A DNA stretch of 64,000 nucleotides, from positions 12,491,964-12,555,963 of the forward strand of contig CM049320.1 in assembly GCA_026874595.1 (NCBI GenBank), given 5' to 3'. The translations under genes and the position numbers were made by a program. The notes under the pieces were generated by a model that had not been told where the DNA came from, ran no database searches, and worked only from the letters and a program-made list of their open reading frames with translations. This document shows positions 1 to 13,687 of this stretch, one piece after another. Position 1 is the first letter of the stretch; each line of letters opens with the position of its first letter. The stretch comes from Sipunculus nudus (lineage: Eukaryota; Annelida; Sipuncula; Golfingiida; Sipunculidae).

Positions 1-1072
1 GCACCAGTGTAGCCAATCAGATGTGACCATGTTAACCTGGCAGTTCTGACATCAGTATAGCCAACCAAATGTGACCATGCTGGCCCGTCAACCATGAAAC
101 CAATGTAGCCCATCAGATGTGACCATGCTGACCTGTCAACCATGACACCAGTGTATCCAATCAGATGTGATCTGCATACCTGTCAACCATGATACCAGTG
201 TAGCCAATCAGATGTGACCATGCTTACCTGTCAAGTTGTCAAACATAACACCAATTTAGCCAATCAGTTAAGACCTTGTTAAAATGTCAGTTCTGACACC
301 AGTGTAGCCAATCAGATGTGACTTTGCTGACCCATCAACCATGACACAAGATTAGTCATCAGATGTTACCATGCTGATCTGCCAACCATGACACCAGTGT
401 AGCCAATCAGATGTGACCATGCTGAGCTGTCAACCATTACAGCAGTGTTGCCCATCAGATGTGACCATGTTGACCTGTCAACCATGACAGCAGTGTAGTC
501 AATCAGTTTTGACTTTGCTGACCTGTCAACCATGACTTCAGTGTAGCCAATCAGATGTAACCATGCTGACCTGTCAACCATGACAGCAGTGTAGCCAATC
601 AGATTTGACTTTGCTGACCTGTCAACCATGATCTCAGTGTAGCCAATCAGATGTAACCATGCTGACCTGTCAACCATGACAGCAATGTAGCCAATCAGAT
701 TTGACTTTGCTTACCTGTCAACCATGACTACAGTGTAGCCAATCAGATGTGACCATGCTGACCTGTCAACTATGACACCAGTGTAGCCAATCAGATGTGA
801 CCATGCTGACCTGTCAATCATGCCCCCAGTGTAGCCAATCAGATGTGACCATGCTGGATAGTCAACCATGACAGCAGTGTAGCCAATCAGATGTGACCAT
901 GCTGACCTGTCATTTCTTACACCAGTGTAGCCAATCAGATGTGACCATGCTGACCTGTCAACCATAACAGCAGTGTTGCCAATCAGATGTGACCATGCTG
1001 ACTTGTCAACCAAGATACCAGTTTATAGCAAATCAGATGTGACCATGCTGACCTGTCAATTCTGACTCCAGT
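1..1072. repeat. 48-bp minisatellite, about 22 copies
   Basis: Tandem units read GTGTAGCCAATCAGATGTGA followed by CCATGCTGACCTGTCAACCA and TGACACCA, 48 bp in all, with point differences. The array begins before the window and ends near 1,072. Because 48 is divisible by three and one minus-strand frame lacks stops, it simulates a 16-residue protein repeat (MVDRSAWSHLIGYTGV type); nothing else supports coding. Units about 493-733 alternate between ATGTAACCATG and TTTGACTTTG variants, a local 96-bp higher-order period. Copies near 30-50, 285-300 and 1,055-1,070 carry a TTCTGAC variant instead of AACCATGAC. Confidence 0.95.
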
Positions 1073-1773
1073 TTATTATTATGCTTGCATGATGTTTCAT
1101 GAAAGTGTTCCTGAAACCTTCCATTGTATCTGTGCACCATGGTATATAGCTACTGGTATAACCAAGACATATATTCAGTATGATCCAGGTACACCAGAGC
1201 TACAACAGCTTAACATTCCAATGTGCATGACTATATATGCAAAAGGTTCTTTATGAAGTATAGCATGATTCACTTATGCAGGAGCCATTTCTTTAGAGGG
1301 ATATTGTTGTTCTGATATACCACTATCATTGGTTGAGACAATCTTGGCACTGTGCCAACTCCCTAGTGGCAATGTATGGCAAATCCTGCTGTTGAAAGCT
1401 GTGATTAAGTCAAAGGAATTATAGGCTAAACAATATTTGACCGCTGTGAAAGGCACATAAGCAAGGAGTAGCTGGATTTAACATGATGAAATTGAATTCT
1501 GTTGTCTAAAGCTTGTCTGACAGACCTGTTTTATAACTTTATATGACAATTTTACAAAGTGTCCTTGAGGTAATGCTGATTTGCTTCTTAGATGTGATGA
1601 TTATGTCCAAATTGAAATCAATTTAACACATGTCAAACTAGTTGAGAATCACTCTGTGATGTTTTACGAGGGTCAGTCATTTGCCACTGTAAATAATTGA
1701 ATAAGAAACAAGAGATAAAAGATTATTAATGAAAAAAAAGTTTATGAAATTTCATAACCTAAAAGATTTTGAG

Positions 1774-1776
<3 letters not shown>
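1073..1776. other. Spacer with one weak minus-strand exon candidate
   Basis: Mostly featureless AT-rich sequence. On the minus strand, 1,385 down to 1,274 follows a plausible acceptor (tttcaacagcag) and stays open to a stop, ending QQYPSKEMAPA. It is short and unrecognised, so I do not call it a gene. Confidence 0.3.

Positions 1777-1804
<28 letters not shown>
1777..1804. repeat. (AG)14 microsatellite
   Basis: Uninterrupted AG dinucleotide run of 14 copies. Confidence 0.97.
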
Positions 1805-1808
<4 letters not shown>

Positions 1809-2873
1809 GGATAGAAAAGAGATAAAAGCACCAAGCTCTATATCTTTCTTGATAAGACACAAAAGTATTTTCTTAATTATATATACACAAAGATTGAATA
1901 TTCTTTAATTTTAATATACACTCTTTTATATTTAAATGACCCTACCTGTAACTGTGAACTGAACCTATCATCAGTGGTTACATTGTAAATGACATAATAT
2001 GGTTAGGTGCTTCGCCATGGTCACCAAAATCAATGTCTGTATCCATGGCAGAAGATAAAAATAGCAAGAGAGTGAGATGCACAGTGATAAATGAGACCTT
2101 TGTTGGCAAACTTGTCATCTTTCACAAAAATGGCAGGAAGTACCTGGTCTGGTTCATTACTCAAATCTGCAGACAACACTTATATCTCTAAGAAGTACAC
2201 GGATAGGTATATGATGTATGGTCAGTCATTTTAATGCTTCTGGACAACTATGTTGCATGGTAAAAAAAATCTGCTTTGAAGTAAACTGATCATTTTCTGG
2301 TACCGGTAGACGGATCAACTTTGGCAGATACCAAAATTTGTAGAAACCAGAGAATAGTGGTTATTTACCACGCTGCTTCACCTGTGCATGTTTCTGCCGG
2401 AAATATTAATACAAATGCACAAATTATTGCCAATCCAATGAAATTCAACTTAAAACAGTTTTCCTCTAGTGAATTGTGAAAAACCTTTACATCTGAATAA
2501 AACCAAGGTTTTCACACTTTCTTTCCGACATTTATTTCTAGATGATAAAATAAGAGAAACTAGGCAAGTAGGAGTATTTAAGGGATGTGGTCACAGGTGC
2601 TCCCCCTGGTAGTATGCTTCAGAGCTTCTGTTCTGAGTTTTTAGCTCATTTTTCAGGGGTGAGTCAAGAATTTTTTTTAAAAAGGAGGGCTTTCCTGTTT
2701 AGATTAAGAAACTTGTAACACTTTCGACAGCTCCAGACAGGAGCATTTAATTATTCGTAAATTGGAAAAAATTACTGCAAAGCAAGTTCATAAGGGATTT
2801 AACACCATAAACTCTACCCTGTTTTGCATCTTTCCTATAGATTTGTGTAGTCTTATTTTAAACTTTGATAGCT
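1805..2873. other. AT-rich spacer
   Basis: No gene, splice pair or clear repeat seen. Confidence 0.5.
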
Positions 2874-2877
2874 TTAA

Positions 2878-3329
2878 AGGGGCCCAATCACCTATCTGAC
2901 ATATAAACTAAAGGATATCCGTTGGAGCTTTTTTTAACCGAAATAATTGAAACAAAATCAACAAGGGCATCTAGCAGTAAGTTATAGGACAGTAGGACTT
3001 TAAAAACTGCATGAATTTTTCTAGTTTGGAGAAGATATTTTTGTAGGCTAGCTTTTACAAACATGTAATTTGGCTTAAGTGGGATATTTCATTGAATACT
3101 AAAGCAGGTGGACCATTTTGCTTACCCGATATAAAAACGGCTTTTAATAAGGAGGTTATATCTTAAGAATTAACTTTTTTGTGAAGACATCATTGGGTAT
3201 TTTAATCAAGACAGAAAAAGTCATTTCTACATTATATGCCAATGGAAATCTTCCAAACTGAATATAAGACATTCTCTCAGCTTTTCTTGTAACCACAAAC
3301 CACATTGCTTAGTTGTGGCCATGGAACCT
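2878..3329 (+). mobile_element. TTAA-flanked short element, copy 1 (diverged)
   Basis: The left end reads TTAA|AGGGGCCCAATCACCTATC (TTAA at 2,874-2,877) and matches the inverted-repeat end of the elements at 24,624-25,053 and 40,522-41,017. An internal stretch (caacaagggcatctagcag) also matches the 24.6-kb copy on its complementary strand. The right end is less certain: GGAACCT|TTAA at 3,323-3,333 gives 452 bp, similar to the other copies, but only part of the terminal repeat survives there. No coding capacity, so non-autonomous. Confidence 0.5.
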
Positions 3330-3333
3330 TTAA

Positions 3334-4974
3334 TTTTTTTTATGTTCAGTTGCACCAGTTGAGTAGAATTTTGCTTTTGACCTTTCATTGGCTGTTTTTA
3401 TAAATGTCACATGTCTAAAAGATCAAACTTGTTCAGATAATGTGAAGGCTACAAAAATTCTATACTGAGCTGTTGAAGTAAAACATTTCTTAGAATTTTT
3501 CTAATTGGTATTTTCAACTAATCTTATGCTACCACTGGCTCATTAAAAATGAATCTCATTTGATTAATCAACAATTGATTTCTTATGTGTTTTAATTATA
3601 AAATATAATATTAGATAAAGCTACTGAACAATTTGGTAATATAATGAATTTATATGAACATTCACTTGGTCATTTCTCTTAATTTGTGTCATCATGGTTC
3701 TAAAAGCTTAACAGCAGTTTTTGTACACGGAATTTGCATATCTGGCTATAGGTACCAGTGATCTGTCTCTCTACAAGATAGTATTCAGTCACTGTAAAAG
3801 TCTATTGTTTATCTTTTACTTCAAACATTATTGGAAAAATGATGGTGTGCCTGATGTATTTTTAGCTTCAGTGACTACATTTATTTGAAATACTCTTATG
3901 ATATGGACTTAAGGGTTTGTCTGTGTCTATCAGATAGGTTTGGTTGTGACCAGAGTAAAGTCACTATTAACTACTCGTTGGTTTTGTCCAAATTAACCCT
4001 GTGAAAGCAATTTCCTGATAGACTGGTGATAGACAACTCATGTTTGTGGTGTTTATTATCTGTCTGGAGACATGGCCTGGATGTTTAAAACTAGCAGAGC
4101 TAACTGCATACAATAAATTTCCCAGAACAACTGAGCTTAACTAGAGAAAAAAACAAAGGAAATGATGGATGTGGTGAGCCTGTTTGGTGACACTCTCCTC
4201 CGAGAATATTAATCATTATTCCTGGTTTTGGTACAATTATGCTAGACTTGGAAATGCCAACTCTTGCAACCCAGTATGCCTGTGTTTATACTCGGTGAAC
4301 TTTATCTGATCTGTCACTGGGATGCGGAGGTCAAACTTTTGATAGATTGGTCCATTTGGCTCAGATAGGTGTGGACTGGCATATTGTTATTCTTGCAAAA
4401 ACATATAAAACGAAAAACTCAGCGGGAATCACTAGGTCTCTCTTATCCTTAAAATTCATGTTTAGGTATCAGTGCATCAGGTTCCTATTGTCAAATTATT
4501 AATGTGCTAAAAATAACCATATTACTGTATTTTTATATGCCCATCATTATACCATCATATTGTGGGATATTCCAAATACTCTTAATAGATAATTCCTCAC
4601 CGCCACACTGTAAGTGGGCTCGCCCATTATGCCCTAATAATGAATCACGGCCAGTTGAGGGGAAGGGCATAAGATTCAGTCACGAGTTAGCAGGCCTGGA
4701 GGTCAGTCCTCCAGGGCCCGCAGGTAAGCCCCTTTGGGAGGAGCTGGGGTCCCTACAAATGTTTAAGGAAATTAAGCTTGTGAAGCCAATGGTGAAGTTG
4801 AGTAACTGGCCACCTTTCAGATCTGTAGTAAAGCATACACCCTATGCATTGACTGACAGTATACAGTTTTGGCATGTGAGTAATAAGCATTCTAAATTGG
4901 GAGAGGTTTTTGATCTAATGGTGATGTAAAACTTGAATTCCTGTGTTGTTTTCTGTTATCTGTGGGAAAAACCC
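3334..4974. other. AT-rich spacer
   Basis: Little seen apart from a GC-richer patch at 4,600-4,760 holding the hairpin listed next and a donor-like CAG|GTAAGC at 4,719-4,727. An open frame across 4,504-4,929 has AT-biased, low-complexity ends and no convincing acceptor, so I leave it uncalled. Confidence 0.4.
4695..4715. other. 8-bp perfect hairpin
   Basis: CCTGGAGG and CCTCCAGG are perfect inverted arms around a TCAGT loop, in an unusually GC-rich patch. Function unknown. Confidence 0.6.
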
Positions 4975-5460
4975 TACAATATGAGGGCTGTATTGTGGTA
5001 TACCTTCTGTCATGCCGTCCCTCTGTCTGTCTGTCCATTAACTTTAACTGTCGATGCAATAACTTACCAGGGCTATAACAACTTTCCAACAGATTATCTC
5101 CCCTGAGTTGAATTATGGGCAACATCCACGCATATTTAATAAGGCCACAGGTCACTAGGCTACTTTATTATGTCGCCACAATAACTTATGAAGAATATGA
5201 AGGATTTTGATAAAACTCATCAGAAATGTTAATCAATAAAATATCTTACCTAAGTTCGATTTCCAGCAAAATCCAAGCATATTCAATGAGGTCATGCAGA
5301 GGTCACTGCACTTTTGAGGCACTTTGGTGACTGAATTACTAAAAATCCTATGAATTTTCATGGAACTCATTATACATATTTACCATCAGAGTTTCTCACT
5401 TAAATTACCTGCTCATAAAAATCCCTGCATATTTAATGAGGTCAGGGGTTACCAGATACA
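4975..5460 (+). repeat. Interspersed repeat with three ~149-bp units (type E)
   Basis: A TCTGTCTGTCTGTCC stretch (about 5,018-5,036) is followed by three diverged direct units. Each contains a GCATATTTAATGAGGTC-like core (starting 5,130, 5,277 and 5,427, intervals 147 and 150 bp) and reads of the form 'aataacttatgaa...gaaggattttgataaaactcat'. The short CTGT tract followed by repeated modules recalls families A-D, but I could not define matching ends. ACAATA/TATTGT arms near 4,977-4,998 may be its 5' hairpin. Confidence 0.5.
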
Positions 5461-8400
5461 CAACAGGCATGTTTGCGGCGCTCTTGTCATTTATTTATAA
5501 ATAACATTCAGTAGTTTACTCTGAATGAAAGGCCTTACATATATCTGCTGCCTGTGTTGCCTCCTAGTTTATAAACCAATCTGGCCATAAGAGGCCCAGT
5601 GAGCTTAGCTATGCCATGGCAATGCAATGTCCATTATTGGTAGTTATCCCTCTGCAATTTTCAATATATTTCTGTTCCTTCTCAAATTATTTTTTTTTTA
5701 TCTCTTTGCTTTATCAGATAGGGGTAGTTGTGGACTTTGAAATTCAATCTACACATGTATACAGATCATTTAAACCCTGCAGTTGCCGCAGTGTGAAGTA
5801 CTACAACTTTCAGTATTGATTGTTCCTTGTTGTCATAAGGATATAAAATGTAAGGAATTGTGTGCTAATGCCATGTTACATAGTCTTAAAAGACGGAGGT
5901 GGTAACCTCCAACAAAAAATATAAAAAACATTTGGACCCATGATCACTTTTTGGCTAATAGTACATGCAGTTACAAGGAACTGCTGTTGGTGCTGCCATC
6001 TGGCTGAGTCATTGGTACTACATGACAGTACATGCTCCTGATTGATGCTCAGTCAGGGAAAGTGGACTGTATAAAAATCATATACTGAACGCATTATAAA
6101 TTCTCTGTTGAACTCTTCTGCCTGCAGTTTACTATTCCTCTTTATTTTCCCCAGTATTACCTTATCTTAGTGCCTGGCCGGGTAAAACAGTACTTTGGAC
6201 CATTGTTAAATGAACTGGCTTTCAGGTCAGTTTAAGCCAGCCAACATTTCGCAAGTCAAGCTGAGCCACCAATCTTGGCTTACTCCTAAGGTCAGTCGTG
6301 TTTTCCCCCAAGACAGTCGCATTTGTGTGGCTAACACAGCTCAGGACTCTACCTTGCCTGCCTTTTTGCTTGCTATCAGTCAATGAATCTCTGGCCCGTC
6401 TACTTTGTCCTAAGGATCACCTTGACCTGTTCTCTTTGACCTTGACATGCATGTCTTTTGAACACTTCCCAGAAGCACCTATACCATGCTGATACTTTTT
6501 CATTAAAAATATTAGTGAAGTATTTATTAAGGGCTACTATACAAGAGAGTCATTGGAATGCTGGTCCAGGTCTTTAAATAAGATTAAGCGATGCTGGATC
6601 CACTCAGGGGAGCAGACTCTGTCATTATTTAACTGTCATCTTCACACCCTTGTTGGTGCCCTTGACAGATTTACGTAATAGGTCTAGTCTGTTATTGATA
6701 GTGCGCTGGCCAAAGGATGTGATCAATGTACAAATCCTTGGTGTTGGCTTTATCCTTCATGCATGGGATTCAGTCCAAAATAGAGAGTATTAAATGGACA
6801 ATAATTAGCTCCGTCTTTCTGTGACGTGCAGATAAACAACAACTAAAAACGTGTCTTTAATGCATGAACTGTTTACATTTTGGTCCAATTATGATATTTA
6901 TTAAATTTATGAAGCCTGGATCAGGTGGAAGTGACTTGAGATTATTAAATTCTTTAAAGGTTCACTGAGCTGTCACTAGCAGAAATATTACTTTTCAAGA
7001 ATGTTTGAATTTGATGTATTGATAATTCCAAGGTTATATGAAATCATCTGGTATGTCCCTTTTCATTGCATTGATGATCTTGTTATATATCTCAAGAACA
7101 TTTGATTTTTTGCAGTCTTATCATATATATATAAAGGAAGATTGACAGTGTCATTCATGTTGTGTATCTACAGCTATTTTAACATGTGTTGATATTTTTA
7201 GACAAACTAAATCAGAATTTATCTCTTTGGACATTCAAAATCAAAAGATATCCATTATCAATTTAGTAAAACTGATTACTTTTTCCTACAAACTTGGCTA
7301 GACATTCGGTTTTCTGTTTGTCTGTATTCCAATTCTTCTTTCATTAGAAAAAGTTTGGTTGAATTTCCTTTTGGGATTGAGTTATCTTAAGGTATGCATG
7401 CAGGGCCTAAATGTTTGTGTTGTAAGTCTGTCACCTAGGAAGAAATTGGTACATGGTAGTGGAAATTAGTACTCTGAGAGACAGGAAATAAAATTAATAT
7501 ATAATTCACAGAGGAATATCTGGTTTATATTTATTGGAACTCTGCCAAAAAATGATGCACAGAACTGTCTTACATCAGCTTTTTAAGTTTATGAAACCAG
7601 TCACTAAAGTTCTATGCAATATTTGTATATCTTTTTCTGTGTATCAGATAAACAAGTGATTTATTTGATAGACCTTATATATTATTACAAAGCAGAGGTC
7701 TCGCTACAGCTTGTAGAATAAAGAAATTACTTGAGAGATATTTGTTTGATCAGTCTTATGTTATGAAGCTTCAAAGAATCAACATTTAGGTCTTTAAAAC
7801 TCATTTTCCTCCCATCTCACAAAGAGTTCATGGTTGTTCTAATAACAAACAGAAACAGTAGAGTTTGGATTCAAGCTCTGAATTGACTTCACATGACTAT
7901 GATTTAAGAGCTTGTTACCATGGCAACAGTTTACATAAAAAAAATATTTCAAAGGATGAAATTAGTTATTGGACACATGATGTCTTTTTGAAGGTACCAA
8001 ACACATGAGGATAGTTTAACACAAACTACTCCACTACTTTGTCAGAAACACGTTTGAGAAGTTCCAAACATTGTCCTAGGCAGTTATAGTATCTTAGATC
8101 AGGATTAAGAGCCTTCCACTGCAGCACTTATCCAAGTTTAAAAAGTTAAAATTGGTATATATTTGTAGCTCAAATCATCATAGTCCTGACTTAACAAAGT
8201 CATTAGTGTATGATGGTTGTGTGAATGCATTTCACTCATAATGTAAGGATGTGAAAACTTCTCTGCAATCTTTCATACATAACTTGTGAGTATTCCAGAC
8301 ATTTCAATAATCATAGGGAACTACCACAGTTTTCCAAGAGAACATACAAATGATAGTATAATTGGTATAATCTCATGACATCATTGTACAAATCTTATAT

Positions 8401-11400
8401 ATATATATACATATAAAACAACATTGTATGATTCTACCAGCTCACACCACACCGGGACATAAGGATCAAATCTTAAGCCTCATGCAGCCAGCTTTATTCA
8501 AATGTGCAGAAACACAGAATAAATTAACACTGTATTTACTAGGCCTGTGAATTGCTAAGGAGTCTTTGATTCAAATTTAATGATCAATTATTGCCTTTTG
8601 ATTTGATTATCGATTTGATTATTGTATACAGTTACAATATTATAACAGAAACATATATCTAAAAAGAGTTTTCATCCCATATGATGATATAGGATTAAGA
8701 TTATTATATACCTGAGAATTTGTGTAGACCAAGTAATATTTAAATCTTATGTTATTGTGCTCGGATCTAATGAAGGATAAAAGGTGACTTTCTTTGTAAA
8801 ATAACAGTGCTGCTTCATCATGCATGCTGTTAATTGGTCCTTGGTAAGTGTTAGAGACTGAAATGGTATGGAAAATGAATGAAAATGCAATAATTGAAAT
8901 TAATGGATTATTTCATGACTGAAACGATTATCAGTTAATGACTGGCTTTGATTTGATGCAACAATTATTTGATGCATTGTTACAGCTATAGTATTTACAT
9001 TGGAATAATATGTCAGTGCTAATTTTTTAGCAATATTCACGAAAGGAAAAACATCCCGAAAATAAAACCTTCATGAATAAGATTCTCAATGGTATCCTCA
9101 TAACATATTGTCTTCATATATAGATAGGTCTGTAATCTATGCATCTAGTATTGCAAGTCAAAAGGTATGGTAATATAAATAAAAGGGAATGTTTAAATTG
9201 TCTACCTATAATGGAGAAGGATTTCCACTTGTTTGCTGTGCTTTTGTATCCTAAAACAATTATTAAGACTTATCAGATAATTCTTATAATAATGGATTTC
9301 CTCTTTGTAGTATATACTATATAATCTGAACATCACAAAACACTGAACATTTTAAAAATCACAAAAAATCTAACCTCAAAATATGAAGCCAACCACAGTC
9401 TTTGGACTTGAGAACACCTTCCGACACCCTTACTCAACTTTTGATATTTAGCAGTTGTGTTTTTTTTCTATTCTATTTTTTTTTAGTATTTTGAATATAA
9501 TGTTGTGTAGGTTTAGTTTGTCATGGTTTTCAAAAACAGCTTTTCTTGTCTTTGTATCATACAAACATAGTTGCTTTGTTAAAATCAGAATATACTTATT
9601 AATTCTCATTGGGAAGAACAATGTTTCCTTTAGGAACATAACTATGATGAAAATTTCATGTGCTCAGGGTTTTTACCATTTAATTCCTCTTTGTTGGAAC
9701 ATTTCAGATTTTTCTTGGATCCAGATGGCTTTGGATCCATTCCTTTGTTACCAGCAAGATATTGAATTTCTTAATCCTTTACAATACAACCATGATTCTG
9801 ATGTCCATTTGTTGGTGGGTTTTCTGTTAGATTCAGGTTAAAATGAAGATAAATTAACATTCCAGAAGACAGGAAAAGCCAACCATTGCAAAATGAAAGA
9901 GACTTTTGACCATTTACTGGTATGAGACTAGTATTTTATGATTATGTTTAAGCCTTCAACTACACAAGTCTTGTTTCAGCAGTCCCATGGTTTAGATAAT
10001 GCAATATCAACATGCTGTAGAATCCCAGATTGCTTTTATCATTGATTGAAGTTACACAAGGAAACCATACCTACTATTGATTTGCTATTTGTCACTTGTG
10101 TATGAAAAAGGAACCATTCTCAGCCTGGTAACACCAGTTAACTACATCTGTATATCTAATAATTTACAAATGGTGCCTCTGAGAATGGTGCTTTACAAGC
10201 CTCTTATCTAATGAAAAAAATGGTTCTGTTATCTTCTTCAGTAAACCACTAGTAACAATTTAAAGTCTCCATCCAGTTCAGCATTTTGCTAAAAGTGTAT
10301 ATATGCTATATACACTTATAAGTATACTGTATAGTATACTGTATTAATTTTCCCTAATGAGTCTCCTGGGAGGTTCACTTTTAAATATGTGTACCCCCAG
10401 AAATGTTGGTTATCAGATATTATGCTAGGTTTTTCATCCATTTGACCAGCTGTACTCCTTACAGATAAGAATAAAACTGACATTGAAAATATGAAAAATT
10501 GCACTTTTTGACCCCTTTTACCTTGATAAATAGGCCAAGGTCACTGAAACTTGGAGAAATATGATGTTATCACCCTCAGCAAGTAGTAAAGAAATCTTTC
10601 AATGAAAATTCATAATAATGAACCATATTAACTCTGATATGTGGTATCTTTCCTTCCTGTTACAATTTCCCACCACAAAATTCCATCAGTATTTCTTCAC
10701 AACCTTTTGCATTAAATTTGCTACCGGACAAAGCAGTAACAGCAAAAAGATCTCTTGGCTCTGGTAAAATTAAAGCAAAAAACACCGAACTTGTTTTCTG
10801 CTCTGGGCTGTCACTTTAAATTCCTTCTGTTTAGCCCCTTATCCAGAAAAACCCAGCAAGGTTGAAACCCTTATCATGTAAGTCAGCAAATAAAGTGAAA
10901 ATATCAGCTCCGAGTCTGCACCAGATTACCACAATCAGACATGTTAATCCTGTCACAGACCTTTTTTTGGCCGGTAATCAGCACATGAAGTGTCAGACAT
11001 GACAGACAGATGGCGATGTCATGTTCAAATTAAGGACAATAAAAAGCCTGATTGCTACAGGTTACTTTTATGTGCTATGAAGCAAAGTGTGGCTGGTGTT
11101 TGAAAACAGCCAAATTTGGAAACAGGACTTTCTTCAACATACACAAATGTGAGACACAAAACCTTTTGTTCTCTTTAAACTTTTTGGCATCACATGATAT
11201 TTGCCCACTTGTTTTTTCCTTTGAGGACAATATATGATTTAGTTTCAGATTGTAGCTTTCACATCTTTCCTTTTAATATTTATAAACGTTGGACATTTTA
11301 TTTGCCAGTCAGTAAGTTTCTTATTATATATGTTTTTCTATTATCATCATTCTCAGTTTTCTTTTCTTTTGACTATATTAATCAAATGTCTGTACAGGTT

Positions 11401-12347
11401 CTGGAAACAAATTTAGAGTGTAATTTTATACAAGAATTTAAATTAGTGTTTAATAATAACATTTATTAACAATTTATGCAATATTTTGGAAATTACTTAA
11501 TTGGGTTCATAGAGTCAGATTAAAAAAATATATATTTAAAACTTTCAGCAGGTTTTCCTTTTCTACAGGTGCAGTGTGCTGTAATAAAATGATATCAACA
11601 GACTTCATCAATGGTGTTATAAGCTTTTGTGACCATTCAGCCATGATCAGTGTTTAGCATAAAAAACAAATAGAGTGAAAACATGGACAGTTTTGTCCGT
11701 CTTCCATATACTGTAAGGTGCTATTTAATGTGCAAGCCATGGAAAACTGGCCATTTAACTGTCAGTCAGTGTCTTATGAGCTACCAGGATGGGTCGGGAA
11801 GAAGACAGTTTTACATGCTGAGAGAATACAGGAGAGTCGTATTAGGCACTTACTGTGGCTGTAGAGGTGTCATTTGCGTGCATGCCATATCGGAGACCCT
11901 GTACATCAAGAATACCATCACCACTGCCCTCCATGTTATTATACAATTATCTACACATAATGGTCCGGTGTTTATCTAATTATAGCCACCGCAGTGATTC
12001 TTGAATTTGTTGAGTCACTTTTCTACCAAGTTTATCACATGATTATCTTAGCCGAGACAATCTTTTTGTAAGCACACACTGGCTGTTTGGAACCCCAGAT
12101 ACAATTTCTTATCTCTTAATTTTCATTTTGATAATTTAATTTGGTATAAGAGAATATGTAAAGAAATATAAAATCACATCATGTAGGTTCTTTGCTCCCC
12201 AGGCATTTATATTGAATCTGGTTGTTGGTAAGTGAAAATCGTAGATTTAGTTAAAGCAGCTTGAGAGCAAAAATTATGATATTGAATAGGACTGGCAATA
12301 TCGCAGTATTATTTGACTTACTCTCAAGACATTGCTTTATAATATAA
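5461..12347. other. Long AT-rich spacer with a few islands
   Basis: No gene is assignable. A strong acceptor-like site (ttatctctttgctttatcag, ending at 5,717) precedes an open stretch to a stop at 5,819; unrecognised. GGAGGT/ACCTCC arms occur near 5,895-5,910. A GC- and CpG-richer island at about 10,730-11,060 contains TGACAGACAGATGG and other homeodomain/TALE-like words and could be a conserved non-coding element. Another patch lies at 11,680-11,960. The rest (7-10 kb) is AT-rich sequence with short TA runs. Confidence 0.4.
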
Positions 12348-12812
12348 CTTATCATCTAGACATCACATCGCAGTGTTATATGACAAACTGTCTAGACATC
12401 ACATCACAGTGTTATATGACAAACTGTCTAGACATCAGTTATAGACATCAGACATTGCAGTATTATATTAATTACCGTTTAGACATCATATCACAGTATA
12501 TGACTAATCATAAAAACAACATATTGTAGTTTTATAATAATAATATAATATATATGACTTACGGTGCATCTAGACATCACATGGCAGTATAATATGACTT
12601 ACCATCTAGACATCACATCACAGTGTTTATATGACTTACCATCTAGACATCACATGGTTGTGTTATATGACTTACCATCTAGACATCACATCACAGTGTT
12701 ATATGACTTACTATCTAGACATCACATGGTTGTGTTATATGACTTACCATCTAGACATCACATGGCAGTGTTATATGACTTACCATTTAGACATCACATT
12801 GCAGTGTTAGAT
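12348..12812. repeat. 36-bp minisatellite, about 12 copies
   Basis: Unit CTTACCATCTAGACATCACA followed by TCACAGTGTTATATGA, 36 bp. Copies at 12,430-12,560 are degenerate; copies from about 12,560 on are regular and alternate between CACATCACAGTG and CACATGGTTGTG forms, a partial 72-bp higher-order period. Its apparent reading frames (YDLPSRHHMAVL-like) are artefacts of a unit length divisible by three. Confidence 0.93.
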
Positions 12813-13687
12813 ATAGGTCAAATGCATGAGAATCAGGTCCTATGATCGCTAAACCACATTCCACATACCTCCAGCCAAGTGAATGGTTTATGATAAAGAA
12901 TGGATACAGCATTCCACATACTGCATTTCAAGTAAATGCAGCCTAATGATGAATACGCCTATATGCATTTATGTGACAAGTGATCCATTAATGATGGCCA
13001 GGACCCTTGACCAAGGTCTGTGGCACAAGAGTGTGCCTCCTTTCACCCAGATTTGATTCTGTACATGCATGGATGTTTGATACTGTAAAACAAATATAAC
13101 ACGGCTCAATTCTGCTATGGTTGTTAATGTCTGCAATGAATCTGCAGGCCTATTAGACCAGTAACAATGATGATTTTACAAGAATTGAAATACTTACACA
13201 AATCACTGGTTTGAGATTAATAATATACAATTTCAGTCATTAGTTTTCAGAAAGGATAAGTTCTTCTACCAATTATAGATAAAGCTCAGATTAAAATGAA
13301 TAAATGGTTAAATAATTTTCGTTCCAGGCAAGTACAGTTTAAATAATCAAATAATTACTGTATCTATCATTCAACATATTTAAAAGATTTAATTAAGTTC
13401 CATTATTGTAGTTATTCTGGCATGCCTAATGGTTGCCAGGAATTAAATGAATATATTATTTTTTAGGATTTCATTGATACAAGCACTATAATATATTCTT
13501 CTGATTAATTTAATAAAGAGAAATTTGCCTCCAGGTTTGCCCTTTTAAATTCTCAAACAATGAAGAGCTTTAAGGGCAATAGAGAGTTAAAAAAAAGAAC
13601 ACAAATTAGAAATGTTTTTGGTATATATAACAACTCACTTCCCTTTTACCAGATCTATTAACAATATAAATAATTTCTGTTGGTGAA
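12813..13687. other. AT-rich spacer
   Basis: No gene or repeat recognised. Confidence 0.5.

Noticed and set aside
366-1013. Two ~100-codon minus-strand frames with a 16-residue repeat
   Set aside because: Pure consequence of the 48-bp minisatellite; no splice sites, no codon-level conservation, frame broken by indels between units.
9455-9841. 128-codon plus-strand frame
   Set aside because: Phe/Ile/Leu-rich translation of AT-rich DNA, no splice sites, no compositional contrast with its flanks.
12332-12845. Frames encoding 12-residue repeats
   Set aside because: Artefact of the 36-bp minisatellite.
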